NCBI GenBank assembly: GCA_958450325.1
Contig: OY288259.1
Coordinates: 27,274,734 to 27,338,733 of the forward strand
Origin: Agrostemma githago
Lineage: Eukaryota > Streptophyta > Magnoliopsida > Caryophyllales > Caryophyllaceae
Reading direction: 5' to 3'
Length of the DNA stretch: 64,000 nt
Below the pieces are notes generated by a model. It was given only the letters and a program-made list of their open reading frames with translations, searched no databases and was not told where the DNA came from. The number at the start of each line of letters is the position of its first letter. The first letter of the stretch is position 1. Below, piece by piece: positions 22,330 through 34,145 of this stretch. The position numbers and the translations under genes are program-made.

Positions 22330-22649
22330 ATTACATTAGTGGCTAAAAAATAATTTCGCCATGGAATTTAATTACATCGTGGCTAAAAAATATTTGCCAC
22401 AGAACAAATTCGTGGCTAAATATATTTTTGCCACGGGTGTGGCAACTTTCGTGGGAAGAGTGATTATTAGCCACGACTTTAATAAAATTCGTGGCGCAAG
22501 TGAATTTTAGCCACGGGAAAAAAATTCCCTTGCCATATTTTTTTTCTCAAGTAGTGAATCAAAATTTTCCCGTTGCTAGGTAAAAATTAGCCACGAATAA
22601 CAAATTACCGTGGCATAATTCGTGGCGCAAGTGGCAATTTGTTGTAGTG
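22330..22649. repeat. CACTA subterminal repeats, right
   Basis: About fourteen copies of the same GTGGC/GCCAC motifs, mirroring the left end. Confidence 0.85.
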
Positions 22650-22652
22650 CCG

Positions 22653-23361
22653 GGATCCCATCGAACAAACCCACACGATAGGTTTCAGGTACCTTGCAAC
22701 CGAAAACGAAATCCGTGAACGCATGCTATCATGCACGCACGTAAAACCGGGGGCATCCAAATCCCGCCATATCACCTCACCCTAAATGGGTGTTTCGTAA
22801 AGGAAGGTGACCACGAACCTTATATGGGATTTCCCGAACCAACCTACAACAAGGGCAATCGACATCCTGGAATAGAAATATTTTCAAGATTGCTACTTCA
22901 TCCCGGAAACCATACCCAACACCTCAAAACCCAAACACACATCTTGTATGGATGGCCTGTCCAACAGTCTCTTATTCGGGGAAGAGCATTTTGTCCCCGT
23001 AAATTCGAGTGAGCTAGTCAGCACGGTAATGACTGACGAGCAGTTTGACCCTATCTCCCTTATTGTCAATACCGACAAAAGCCAAAAAGGTAAGAGGGTG
23101 GAGGAAGTACGTCACGTGGGTCAACGAGAATGGTAGGAGGTTCAAGCTGACCACAAGAGAGGGAAGGATATTCGAAGAGCCCGAGTCCGAATCCGAAACA
23201 GAGTCCGAGTCTGAGTCCTAATCTGAGTCTGAAACGGGCCAAGATTTTTGTAGTATCGTTTGTCTTCCACCTACATACGTGTCTGTCCAGGATAAATCGG
23301 GGCCTGTCCCGGAAATCCCAGTAATGTTATCTCTATCAAACGAACAGAGGGTCTCCTTATC
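22653..23361 (+). pseudogene. Tat-like protease-RT spacer remnant
   Basis: It continues the Tat-1 polyprotein after the CACTA insertion (IGFRYLATENEIRE near 22680) through several stops and frame changes. It reaches an acidic E/S repeat (EPESESETESESES, about 23180-23230) and ends in CTTATC, the left target copy of the next insertion. No catalytic motif is present. Confidence 0.55.
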
Positions 23362-24897
23362 TGATGGGCGGGATTTGCCGCGGATCCCGCCACCAAATAA
23401 TAACCAACTAACCTAACTGGGTAGCTAGGGCAAGTCGGGTCGATCCACAGGGACGGAAAATGGGTTTAGACTAATGGGTGCTACGGTCTAGGACTAGGTT
23501 CGAGACAAGCTAATCTAGGGGGAGGCTAATGATTAGGCTAAGGTCTAAAACACGAAAAGGGAAGACAAAACAAGCAACTAACGACTAAGGGAAGCAAGGA
23601 TAACAATAAGAAGGAAAACTGGCTAGGTCGGGTTCATGGGTGCAAAGAAGACAAAAAGGGGAAAAAATGGGGTCACTAGCATGCTTTCGTAGCCTAGGTT
23701 TCGCCGATCGGGCTCTCGCTACGTAATCGGCCTAGGGGTCGTCCTCACCGGGCTCTCGCTACGTAATGAGGAACCAAACCATCCAACCAACACACACATA
23801 CAAGAGACGATGCAAGCAAAAACAAGGATTTATCGTCTCTAGTCTCACAGGCATTTCATCGAACATGTGGAGTGCAAGGTAAATGGGAAACAACAAAAAC
23901 AACATCTAGTACCACCCATCTCACCCTAATCATCCACAATCACAACCAATCACCCTAATAACCCTAACAAGAGTCTACTCAACCATATCTAATCTAAAAC
24001 TAACACTAACAAGAGAAACCAACATAAGAATCAAAACATTCATATAAAGAACAAGCAAGAACCACAAACTAGATATAAAGATGAAATCTTGAATAACATA
24101 AACAAAGATTAAGAGTCAATGGATGAGAAGATTATACCCACTAACAAGAGAATGAAAAGATGAGAACTTGTATATAAAGAACACCCAAAACATCCACCAA
24201 TGTTGTCAAGATTGGAGGGATTCTTCAAGAGACCCCTTAATACAAGATTAGCTAACTAGATTAAAGACTAATTAACGACTAATCTACTCTAATCTAAGCT
24301 AATCTATGCTAAAGTAGTCTAGGGTTTAGTGGGTAATCAAGAACATAACATAAGATTACAAGAGGAAGGGTATATATAGGGTTACAATGAATAAGGAGAA
24401 GGAAAGAAGCAATTGCGGGCTACAACACCCCTTCCCGGTCGGGATGGGCTATCCTTCCGGGTCGGGAAGGACCTTCCCGGTCGGGAAGAGCCAAAACAGC
24501 AACCCTTTCATTCGCACCCTTCATCCCGGACGGGATGCGGTCCTTCCCGTCGGGGATGAGTCTTGTAGGCCTCCAATGTGATCTTTAAGGTCCCTCCTTG
24601 CCTCTCATGAGTTTCTCATCGATTCTAGGGACTCGAGATCGAGCCTAAGGGGCTCGGGAATGGGTCCTAAGGTCTCGGGATCGAATCCAAGGCATCAAGT
24701 GATCGTTCCTTCTCTTCGTTGGCTCCAAAAGTGTATGAAACGAGTCGAAATCGTTCCAATTCTTCATTAATGGTCTCGGGAACCTAAAACGAACTAAAGG
24801 AAGCATAAGTAACCCATAAACCGCTCCCAAGGAGCGATTCCACAAGGAAAACGGGACCAAAAAACAACAAATTAGGCACTACAAACTACACTTATAA
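23362..24897 (-). repeat. 3' LTR of element 23362-26069
   Basis: Plus strand from TGATGGGCGGG to CTTATAA (terminal CA changed to AA). TATA box near 24371 (GGTATATATAGGG, minus-strand promoter). Two GGGCTCTCGCTACGTAAT repeats lie near 23710 and 23750. Confidence 0.88.
24430..24562. repeat. CCCG-NN-CGGG palindrome cluster (U3)
   Basis: About five units, for example CTTCCCGGTCGGGATG, CTTCCCGGTCGGGAAG and CATCCCGGACGGGATG. Confidence 0.8.
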
Positions 24898-25829
24898 ACT
24901 CCCCCACACTTAACCCTTACTCGCCCTCGAGTAAGCATAAACTAATTACTAAACTAGCCGAGCGGGTATTAGCGCACCCTACGCCCTTTCAACTCACGCG
25001 AGTACACCTAGAGGAAAAGTATACTCCGCAAGAGGTCTTGCGACAAAACCGTGGATGCAACCGGACACAAAAACATATAAACAACAAACACACAAACAAA
25101 CAAGTAATCGGTTGCACCCAAAAAGAAATAAATACCGCTTCCCTCCAAAAAGCGGTGAATGAAACACCGGTTTAGGACTCAAGGCAAGTGACAACGTTCC
25201 CAAGCTAAAAATACAAACCGAAATGAACTAAACCCTAATAGTACGACGACAAAGCAATAAAAACGTTGGTAACTTACCTAGGTCCTCCTAACTTTCTAAG
25301 AACCTACCACGGGACGATCGGCGGGATGGAAAAAAGATGAACCACGGTGTTAGTCGACACTGTAGGTAAATGAGACTCCGCCCCCTTTAGCGATGAGCCA
25401 AGAGGGTCATCCCACGTTCGAAACCGCTTAACTAGTCCAAGTAAAAAGGTGAATAGTATTGCAAAATGAGGGAAGACCGACCATTACCACTATCATCCTT
25501 CCTAGGGACTCGGTCCTTTGGTAGGCTCTTCACCGTAATAGCCGGTAATAGGCTTATTTTTGAGATGTGGGGATTCTCTTTGTGAGACGGTTTTCTTTTG
25601 GCATTTTTCTTTCTTTTGCATTTTTGCTTTGTGCGTTGCGATGCCATTTCTTTTTCTTCTTTTCTATTTTCTTTTTGGATTTTTGTGCCCTTTTCTTTTT
25701 CTTCAATCTTTTCTTTCATTCGTTTTCTTTCTTTTTCTTTTCTTTGCCCTATTGGCTTGATTTGAGTTGTAGGCATTCCTTTTTGCAACAAGAAAGAGAG
25801 ATTTCAACAAATTGCAAAATTATTTTATG
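24898..25829 (-). other. 3' internal remnant and polypurine tract
   Basis: Matches 9991-10920. The polypurine tract is at 24898-24909. It ends at a deletion junction near 25829 where LTR sequence resumes. No gene is seen. Confidence 0.8.
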
Positions 25830-26074
25830 GAATGGGTCCCAAGGTCTCGGGATCAAATCCAAGGCATCGAGTGATCGTTCCTTCTCTTCGTTGGCTCCAA
25901 AAGTGTATGAAACGAGTCGGAATCGTTCCAATTCTTCGTGAATGGTCTCGGGAACCTAAAACGAACTAAAGGAAGCATAAGTAACCCATAAACCGCTCCC
26001 AAGGAGCGATTCCACAAGGAAAACGGGACCAAAACACAACAAATTAGGCACTACAAACTACACTTATCATTATC

Positions 26075-27374
26075 CAAAGTCCTCAACATGCTTGATTTAA
26101 CTAATAATAAAAATACTTTCGCTTATGACTCGTCTCACTTAACATGCAATGCCATTATCAATAGCGAACAAGATAAAAATGACCAAAGTGACTCTTACGA
26201 CACTTACCACCCACCAGAAACCTTAAGAGAATTAGCCAGACAAGAGTTATATGCCCCGATAATCGAAGACACCGAATCCCTAAACATCGGAACCCCCTTA
26301 GAAGCCCAAATCCTAAAAATAGGAACCTCCTTAGATCCTACCGAGAGGGAGCAACTCATGAACTTACTCACACAGTACAAGGACGTCTTTGCCTGGTCTT
26401 ACAAAGACATGCCGGGCATAGACAGAGATATCGCCGAACACCAAATCTCAATCAAACCTGGGTTTAAACTAGTAAAACAAAAGCTACGCCGCATGCGACC
26501 TGAGTGGGCCCTTAAGGTCAAGGAAGAGGTAGACATCATAGGAAAAGTACACCCATCCGGGACCGGCGGACACTGCTTTATACCAGTGGCCGTCGATTAC
26601 TTCACCAAATGGGTAGAAGCTGCCTTTTACACCGTACTAACCTCAAAACAAGTAGTGAAATTCTTTAAAAATAACGTCATTTGCCGCTACGGTATACCTC
26701 ACGAGATCATCAATGACCAGGGGGCTCACTTCAGGGCCGACACCCAGAAACTCCTCGACAAATAAAAAATCAAAAGACACAAGTCATCACCCTATAGACC
26801 ACAAACAAACGGGGTCGTAGAAGCAGCCAACAAAACCATAACCACAATCCTTTAGAAGATGATAGACAATTATCGGGATTGGCCAAACAAGATCCCCTTC
26901 GCCTTATGGGGATACCGAACATCCTATAGAACACCCACTGGAACAACACCATATTACCTAACCTACGGTTCCGAAGCCGTACAACCCGTAGAGCTAGAAA
27001 TACCATCACTAAGGATATTAGCAGAGAGCGGTATCACCGAAGAAGAGTGAAACCAAAAACGATATGACAAGCTAGTACTTCTAGACGAGCGTAGGATACA
27101 TGCCTTATCCAACGTACAAGCCTACCAACAACGCATCCAACGAGCCTTTAATAAACGAGTGAAATCCCGAAACATACACGAGGGAGATTTAGTAATCAAA
27201 TCCATTAGAGCACCCCTTCCCATCGACCCGAGATGGAAATTCAAACCAAACTGGGCGGGCCCCTACCTCGTTAAGAAAATACTCTCAGGGGGCGCCGTTA
27301 TCATCACCGACTTAGATGGTCAAGAGTTCTCAACCCCGACCAACATGGATCAACTCAAACGATACTACCCGTAG
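26075..27374 (+). pseudogene. Tat-like pol remnant: RT N-terminus fused to integrase
   Basis: The first part (MLDLTNNKN, LRELARQELYAP, QLMNLLTQYKDVFAWSY, KLRRMRPEWALKVKEEV) is the region leading into RT. At about 26530 it jumps to integrase (GKVHPSGTGGHCFI), so the RT catalytic core, RNase H and the integrase zinc finger are deleted. The integrase core keeps VAVDYFTKW and NDQGAHF with both aspartates, and the E of VEAANKT. In-frame stops follow near 26764, 26853 and 27048. The C-terminal part (KSRNIHEGDLV, WAGPYLVKK, DLDGQEFSTP) ends at 27374. Tat-2 (57803-56445) has the intact order across this junction, which is how the deletion is seen. Non-functional. Confidence 0.88.
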
Positions 27375-27924
27375 ACATCCTGGCAACCACATCCCAACCT
27401 CCAACTTAGGGAGAAGCAAAAAAAAAGAAACGAAAAAAAAATCAAGTTCGCATCGATAATTGGCATAAACGAGTCTAAAGCAAAATCACTCACATTTTTA
27501 TAAAGAACTACGAACATTGTTTGATTCCATCTAAAAGCGGATACGTAGGCAACCCTTCTCCGGGTACAACCAAACAACCAAAGAAACAAAATCGATTAAT
27601 CGATTCATGTACAAACCGGGACTCCTTCCACGACCCGGCCAATGAGTGAGCCGAGGACGGGGTGAAAACCCGAAAGGGCGCTCCGGGCAAAATAAAGAAT
27701 CAAGTTGCGAGACACCACAAAAAAAAATAACAATGTGCTTCTCATTAATAACAAAATTGTTTAAATCGAGCCTTTGTCGAGGCATTTAAATCAAGCATCC
27801 GAAATCCAGACATCCCGGAAAGCAACAACGTGTCAAAACTCCACAAAACAACTAGTACTAATACGCCACATACTATCAATTAATACAACATAGAACTAAA
27901 CGGCTGGGCACTACCGGCCCAACT
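27375..27924 (+). other. Spacer between pol and antisense gene 2
   Basis: Noncoding. It holds a block (27600-27700: CGGGGTGAAAACCCGAAAGGG) that also occurs, duplicated, in Tat-2 at 56339-56530. Convergent transcripts of pol and the antisense gene would end here. Confidence 0.5.
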
Positions 27925-29433
27925 TTTCCTACCCCTTGCCATTTGGGTGTGCCTGCTTGCATTCCTCATTATCGATGCAAGCTTCTAACGCCCTAGCCAA
28001 AGGAGAGCCCAGCCAATCCCACACTCCTTCCTCTTCCACATTTTAGATATGGGTCTCGTTAGTCTTGGCCCGTTTAGATGAACTGATGGAACTAGGATCG
28101 GTAATGGTGTCTTTGGTCAGGCACTTAGTGGCAATTTCTCGAGTCACCTCCCCGCCCCTTAACGGCGCTGTCTTCCTAACTTTTAAGTTGCTCAGTCCTG
28201 ACGGGTGTTCATAAACCTTTCGCTGGATGGAAACGTTGTCAGTCGGTCGAACACTCTCAATAACAACGGGACGCAAGAATTTCTGCTCCCAAGACACCCT
28301 AAACTCTCTAAGCGAATCCTCTGTCCATGGGTCAGAACTAGAAACAACTATAGCGTCCTTTGGAATAAAAGGTTGGACACCCATTTGATTTGACAACATG
28401 CCCGGATAAACATAAACTTGATCCCTCATGGACTGTATTAACAAAGCTCAGGTCGAAGACGAAAATGGAAACCCGGTACGCCCACTAATATTCCACCACG
28501 GGATAGACCACCTGATGACAACATCTCCTCTAACCAAATAGGAAAGCCAATCCTTTTCCTCGGGACTTTTGCTCCACACCTGCACCGTCTTCTGGCCCGT
28601 GAAACCCCTGTAACTATAATCTTTAAAACACCGGGGAGGGACGACCAAGCCAAGCTGCTCCTGCAACCAAACCTGTAACAAATCACTATAAAACATCACG
28701 CCTCCAGACCAAAACAACCACAAAAACAAAACCAAATAAGGGGGGGGGGGTAACAAAACAAAAAATGGGTTACGAAGAAACATGGCAAAAAAAAAAACAC
28801 ATGTAAGATGATCCTAGAACCCCGACAAGGTGTCCCCTGTAACCGGGCGCTAGCATCAAGACCCAAAATAAGCTCACCCAAAATAAGCAAAGAGGGTGAT
28901 CATCCATGTTCCATTGCCGCTACCACATCCAAAACACAAGGATTACCCCAACCTTCACGTGACCGGGCATCCTCAAAAAGATAATAGCAAGCAATAGCAA
29001 TGTTAAAAGCACGCCTACATGCTAAGGCCGAAACATGATAGGACCCAACTCGTGAGAATGTCCTAGAAAGCAACTCTAAGTTAATGCCAACTCCTCCAAA
29101 GTAACCTTTAGCCTCCTCCAATTAAGAAAGGTCCAAAAAGTGGTAAAACCGCTCCACGTAAGCATCATCCCCATGAGGAACACAAGGGCGAACCGATCTC
29201 CACCCACCTATAGCATCTATCTCTTCGGGCAAAGGACAAATTTTACCCCCGGGAAAGGCAAAAACATGGCATTTCGGGTCCCAAAACGTAGAACATGCCC
29301 GTAAGAAATTATCTTGTACCTCGACTCGACTTAGCGCAACAACCGTTGACAAACCGTCATTTGAACTAACCTCGGGGTCACATTTCTTAAAAGAGCCCGC
29401 CCACTCGGTTAGGATATTCCTGAAACCCGACAT
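27925..29433 (-). pseudogene. Tat-1 antisense gene 2 (DUF7745-like, tentative)
   Basis: It reads opposite to pol. The start is the ATG at 29433 (MSGFRNILTEW), chosen because both copies share it about 70 bp downstream of a TATA box. Exon 1 runs through CDPEVSSNDGLS, FWDPKCHVFAFPGGK, CPLPEEIDAIGGW and the alpha-helical ALACRRAFNIAIACYY to about 28800. An intron ends at the acceptor TTACAG with exon 2 from 28672 (VWLQEQLGLV, SYRGFTGQKTVQVWSK). Stops are seen near 29122 and 28043; beyond the latter the frame can still be followed (DWLGSPLARA) to about 27925. The FWDP...F.FG..-like core is reminiscent of DUF7745 proteins of plant retroelements, but I cannot confirm it. Copy 2 is at 54632-56135. 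Confidence 0.6.
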
Positions 29434-29501
29434 GACCCTAAATATAGGTGTGCTATACCCTATGGATATCCTAGTATGTCTAAAATGAGCACCCACAACC
29501 C

Positions 29502-29514
29502 GTATATATAGCCC
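29502..29514 (-). promoter_or_regulatory. TATA box of antisense gene 2 (Tat-1)
   Basis: The minus strand reads GGGCTATATATACG about 70 bp upstream of the ATG at 29433. The surrounding sequence (ATTAGGGCTATATATACGGG) is conserved at 54549-54566 in Tat-2. Confidence 0.7.
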
Positions 29515-30352
29515 TAATCCCACAAGAATTGGGAAACAACGAAAATTTCCATAACCCGGGCTCGAACCGCCCTGGCCCACGCACCCGAGTTTCCGGCCGC
29601 TCGAGTCCAAGCGGCCCTGAACTTGGTTGCCTCGGCCCAAGCGCCTGTAGCCAGGCAAGCGACATCTCAAGCAACCCAAGGATAGAAATTTTGTTCCCGC
29701 ATTATCACCATAGTTATCACATGACACCTCGAATATCGGGAACGACCTCCCGAAGCCGCCAAAACTCGCTCCGAAAACCGAAGTACTCGTGCAGGGGCCA
29801 CAGAAATGTGAATTCATTCGTCGGATGCACGGGACGTAGACGTTTTTTCTTTTAGGGGGATAAGCTACCTCACCTAGGCGTGTTGTAGCCCTTTAATGGT
29901 TATCGTCAAATCGCGTCTGTAGCCTAACAAGGCAATTTTATGAATGTATAAAAGTGGTATAACTTTTTTTTCAAAAGTAGCCCGAATTTTAACACATCTC
30001 TTAACAATAACCGTTTTGAATGTCCCCGCTCATCTCTTAACACACTCGTTCAAAGCACGTTAATACTTTACATCTCGAGTCAAAACATTTTAATCGACAT
30101 ACTACCTGATTCAATTCCTGGCTCAAACTAACGCATTTCAAACCATCTGAAAGGAACTGTTTTCATACTCTCATGCAACGCTAACACGGCCTAAACTAGG
30201 TTAAATCGCAAATAAATGAACGCAAAAAGTGATTACTTGTCAATCTAGGTAGACAATTCACCAAACGAAAACACAAGGCTAATCCAACTAATTCAAATAC
30301 TAAGAATCTAAAACGAATATACAGAATATACAAATCCATACACAAATCGAGG
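29515..30352. other. Spacer between antisense genes 1 and 2 (Tat-1)
   Basis: It contains the putative promoter of antisense gene 2, with GC-rich GGCGC boxes at 29570-29658, and the 3' flank of antisense gene 1. An upstream in-frame extension to 29817 is open by chance in this copy and not conserved in Tat-2. No other gene is seen. Confidence 0.5.
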
Positions 30353-33300
30353 CTAGGGAGGACCCCTAGAAGTCGTGCCTATGGCTATCACGACCTCACA
30401 AATGTCGTCATCCAAACCTAGATCCTCCAAGTCTAGAAGAGGGGATTCATTATTATCCATCCTCGACAGCGTATCTAGGGTAGCCATCTCGGGAATCCCT
30501 CCAACCTCCTCGTTAGCACCCGTAGCCTCATCCTCCCTTTTGATCCGATGCCTAGCCTCACCCTGTGTAGAGGTCTCACCTCGAGACCGGGCCAGCTGCT
30601 CCTTAAGGAAGGCAATCTCGTCAGCCCGAGACTGCAGGAGCCGTTGCGTCTCAACCTCTTTCGCCTCGAGCTCGGTCACACGAGTCTCCACCATTCCCAC
30701 CATATCCGGGACATCCTGCAAATACACTCGAACATTAGGAAAACGCGCAAACAGCGTAGAAAACCACCCTAGTCACGCATACTCACCGATCGAGGCCCCA
30801 AAGTGTCACGGGAAACTCTCGAGGCATAGGCCACGAAGAAGTTGCCAACCTGCCACAACCGCTGATGGCAAGCCGACGAAACCTTAGAGTGGAAACCACA
30901 AAAATTAGACAAACCGACACTGAATTCTTAGGACCCGAACAAAGAATAAAAGCCAAAACTCACCCGGTATACCCGGTCGCGCCACTCAATCCTGGCGTCC
31001 ATTTTCTCGGCCGAACACGGGGGGAGAGGCTCGGTGAACGGTATCCAAGCCGCATCCACCCTAAGTAGCGTCAAGGAAAAATATGGGGGCTGGATTTCAT
31101 CAGCCGGGTCGGCCAGCTGAGAAAACAACAAGATGGTCGGTCAGGGGACAAAAAAACTATAAACCGCAACACAAACCTTAGAACCAAAATTAGAATATTA
31201 CCACGAGGCGATACCAAGCTAACCGTCGGGTGACATGAGATAGGTAGGAGGCACCAGGCACCAAGAGTGTATCGCCTCTTTCTCCGTCCCTATCCTCGAG
31301 GACCTCTGCGGCGGTCGGTGGTCTAAACATGGTCTGGGGAGGATCAAACGGCACCCTAAAATCGTCATATAGACATTGACGCACCAACCGCTCATCCAAA
31401 TACCAAACCGGGCGAAACAACACAGGAAGGAGCATCCTCCTATAACTCTGAGGCCTCAACTCCGCAGGCACATACCCGGGCACGCACTCATAATCGGCCC
31501 AAGGGCGGGCCACAAACTACAAAAATAGAACCAACATCCCAGTGAATCCTTAAACCTTGGGGGCTATTGAACAAAATAGGTTATAAAAAAAAACTTACAT
31601 CCTCGAGGCGTAGCTTGTTAACCAGTGCATTTTCCATCGGGTAGTGGCTGATTGTACTCTTAGGCTGAGCCAGCCTCCACTCGATCCCCGCCGGGAATCT
31701 CTTCGGGTGCACCCGCACCGTCTTAGGTGCCAAACAAGGGAAATAAGAGTAGATCCAAGCCTGGAAAATCCCAAGATAACTTTAGCAACACCAAACCAAA
31801 ACTAAGTTAACTCGAAATCCAAGAGTGAGGATAGCAGCTAACCTCCAGTATAAGGCCCGGACCCACAATGGGCACAGCTGAAACCGACTCTATCTCCAAC
31901 GGCCTCACCATGACTTGCAGGCAGCGAGTCATCTTTGCAAAAGTCGCGGTCACCCAGTCATAACGTCCTAGCTGAGTCAAGTCAGCTAGGAAAGGCAAAA
32001 TCCTAGTACTAAACCTCTCGCCTTTATCCGAGAAGTGGGTCGACCCTAGGAAATACCACAACCACAGCCGGGCATCTTGCTCCGGCGTGTTGGGTTCTTG
32101 ACCCTCTAACACCGCCACTCGCTCAAAGTGATCGGTGATATACGAGCTCACCAGAGCATGAGGCGTACTGTATGTCTCACGCTCTAAACAATCTCCGATG
32201 AGGCCCCGCACCTCATCACTATCTAGACAAGGGCCTTCGGCGGCCCCCCTAATCCTATCCGGACCCCAGGGCAGCCAGTAATCATCTCAAAATCCTCTAG
32301 GGTCATCCCAACCTCCCCAAAAGCCATGTGGAAGGTTGAGGTAGTATCATTAAAGCGATCTATCATCGCCCTAGTCACCATAAGGTTGCACTTAGTCTTA
32401 CAACCTACTAGCCTGACCCACTGCTCGACCACGGGACCTAGAGCAGTCCTCGGGATAATTTCATTTGCCGCAGGGGCCAACTTCTGAAAATAGATATCGA
32501 GACATGTAGTAAAGCCCGAAAAAGTCCTCATCGGACCTGGAGACTGCAAACCAAAATAACACAAGTATAAACAAAATAAACCTAACCTAACCTAAGCCAA
32601 AAGAAAAAAAAATCTATGACACAACTAATAAACACGAATAGGACACTCACCAGACCACGCACGATACGGTGGGAAACGTGCAGGTCAAGGTGAAACACCA
32701 GCCGATGGCCATCCCAATCCCGAGCCCACTCCGGATCTTAATAACCAATCTCCTCATTCTCCGGTACAGGGGCCAGAACATGAGCCCTCCTAGCCACTGT
32801 CTCTGGAAGCTTACGCTTTTTCACTCTATCGAAGTCCGCCTCATTAATGGTCTCGGGGTTGCGGCGCTGAGACGAGATGCTCCGACGTCTCCTACGAATC
32901 CCTCGAGGAGTCTGTGAACTTGCCCCAACGACCTCCTCACTAGCACCGACCGAGGACGCTCCCTCAGGACGCTCGGTGTCACCTCTGGCTGTGAAACCAA
33001 ACAAAAAAACGAAAAACCCATGCCTCAGGTCAGGTTTAAAGCAACTTAAACATCTCAAAATAGGGTCAAAATTTCGGATAAGGATATCAAAATTCCGAAA
33101 AGGTTGCTAGCACCCATTTTCGATCCCGATCACAATGGAAGTGGTTTCAGGAAAATCTGGCATCATTACGACACCTTTTGGTCCGTCTTAAGACACACAA
33201 AACCTCACGGCGGGTCCTAAAGGTCATCCTAGCCCATAAGAATCGAAAAGAAAGCTACCCACGTTCCCACAAACACTATTTGAGAAAAATTATGCAAAAT

Positions 33301-33585
33301 AAATACCGGAATAAATGGGAAACGGTCCTTAACACTAGCATTCCAAACACATTTCCATAGCGAGCCATTGTCGCACCTCGAAAACCCTTATCAAGCTTAT
33401 AAGTACTTCAACAAGCTCTAATCAACCTTAATTTAACAATGAGATTAAGCACAAGCATCGAAACTTAGTGAATCAAAAACACCTAAATCAATTTTCTAGA
33501 GTTTTCAACAAAACCAACTCATAATCAATCAAATCAAGCAAAACCGAAAATAAACAAGCAAAGAACACTTACCCGGAGTCGACAT
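30353..33585 (-). pseudogene. Tat-1 antisense gene 1: plant mobile domain protein, 8 exons
   Basis: Eight exons are inferred from GT/AG borders conserved with Tat-2: 33573-33585 (13 nt), 32651-32988, 31843-32543, 31599-31760, 31202-31516, 30964-31116, 30787-30882, 30353-30715. Exon 3 shows the PMD signature order: TTSTFHMAFGEVGMTLEDF, LIGDCLE, WLWYFLGSTHFSDKG and LGRYDWVTATFAKMTRCL. Exon 4 starts at the AWIYSYFP segment, exon 5 contains FRPVWYLDERLVRQC, and exon 8 is a coiled coil (VETRVTELEAKEVETQRLL). PMD proteins are a host family also carried by mobile elements. Damage: TAA in exon 2 at about 32738 and a frame change in exon 3 near 32230. It lies antisense between pol and the 3' LTR. Confidence 0.75.
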
Positions 33586-34145
33586 TGTCGTAAATAGCGC
33601 AAATCGAAACGAAATTTGGCGAGAAAAGTCGAGAAGTTGATTTTGGGGCGAAGGGGACGACGCGTTCGAGTTTTGTGGTGAATGAACGATCTCCCCGACT
33701 TTCGTATTACTTAAACAAACCTGTCCGCGAAAACCCGACCGCTTCAGCTGACGTGCCTGGGTCCTAATGCGCTGGGGCTAGGCGCCTGAGTTTTAGGGCG
33801 CTGAAGGATGCGCGCCTAAACGACCCAGTACAAACTAAAGCAAAACAAACAATACTCGAAGTTTGATACACACGCACCCCTTAAGACAAGCAAAATAACG
33901 ATAACGGAGCGATTACTAATCAACATCGATAACGCACTAGCGATAATGAAACAAGTATAAGAGCTGCACTTAACCTAAACGCTGCACTCGAACTCACAAT
34001 AAGGCGATTTGAACCAAACTAAACTAAACAAACTCTGAACAAACTCAAATACACAACAAAACCAAGACCGAGCAAAAGCAAACCCGAACGAGATAAGACA
34101 AACCTGCAAAACAAAATTTAACTAAAACGAATAAACAAACAGAAA
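33586..34145 (-). promoter_or_regulatory. Putative promoter and upstream region of antisense gene 1 (Tat-1)
   Basis: Upstream of the ATG at 33585, the block 33600-33790 aligns with 46370-46550 of Tat-2, including the GCGACG/CCCC-rich 5' UTR and GGCGCCTAGCCCC-type boxes (33770-33790 read on the minus strand). The TATA position is weak here (TTTAAGTAAT). The rest, 33830-34145, is unassigned. Confidence 0.5.

Larger units (their letters stand above)
20423..22649. mobile_element. Non-autonomous CACTA (En/Spm-like) transposon
   Basis: The ends are CACTACTACAAAT and, on the other strand, CACTACAACAAAT. A 3-bp TSD CCG flanks it (20420-20422 and 22650-22652). Both subterminal regions, about 220 and 310 bp, are packed with CGTGGC and GCCACG motifs in both orientations, as expected for transposase-binding subterminal repeats. 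The 1.7-kb interior is A/T-rich with no transposase-like ORF. It interrupts the Tat-1 protease/RT spacer. Confidence 0.93.
23362..26069 (-). mobile_element. Athila-like element with large internal deletion
   Basis: It has TSD TTATC (23357-23361 and 26070-26074). It keeps a full 3' LTR (23362-24897), the polypurine tract and about 930 bp of 3' internal region (24898-25829), then only the outer 240 bp of the 5' LTR (25830-26069). PBS, leader and gag are gone. One deletion from inside the 5' LTR to the 3' internal region explains the structure. Confidence 0.9.

Noticed and set aside
29434..29817. N-terminal extension of antisense gene 2 in Tat-1
   Set aside because: The TATA box lies inside it and Tat-2 does not keep the frame, so it is taken as upstream noncoding sequence.
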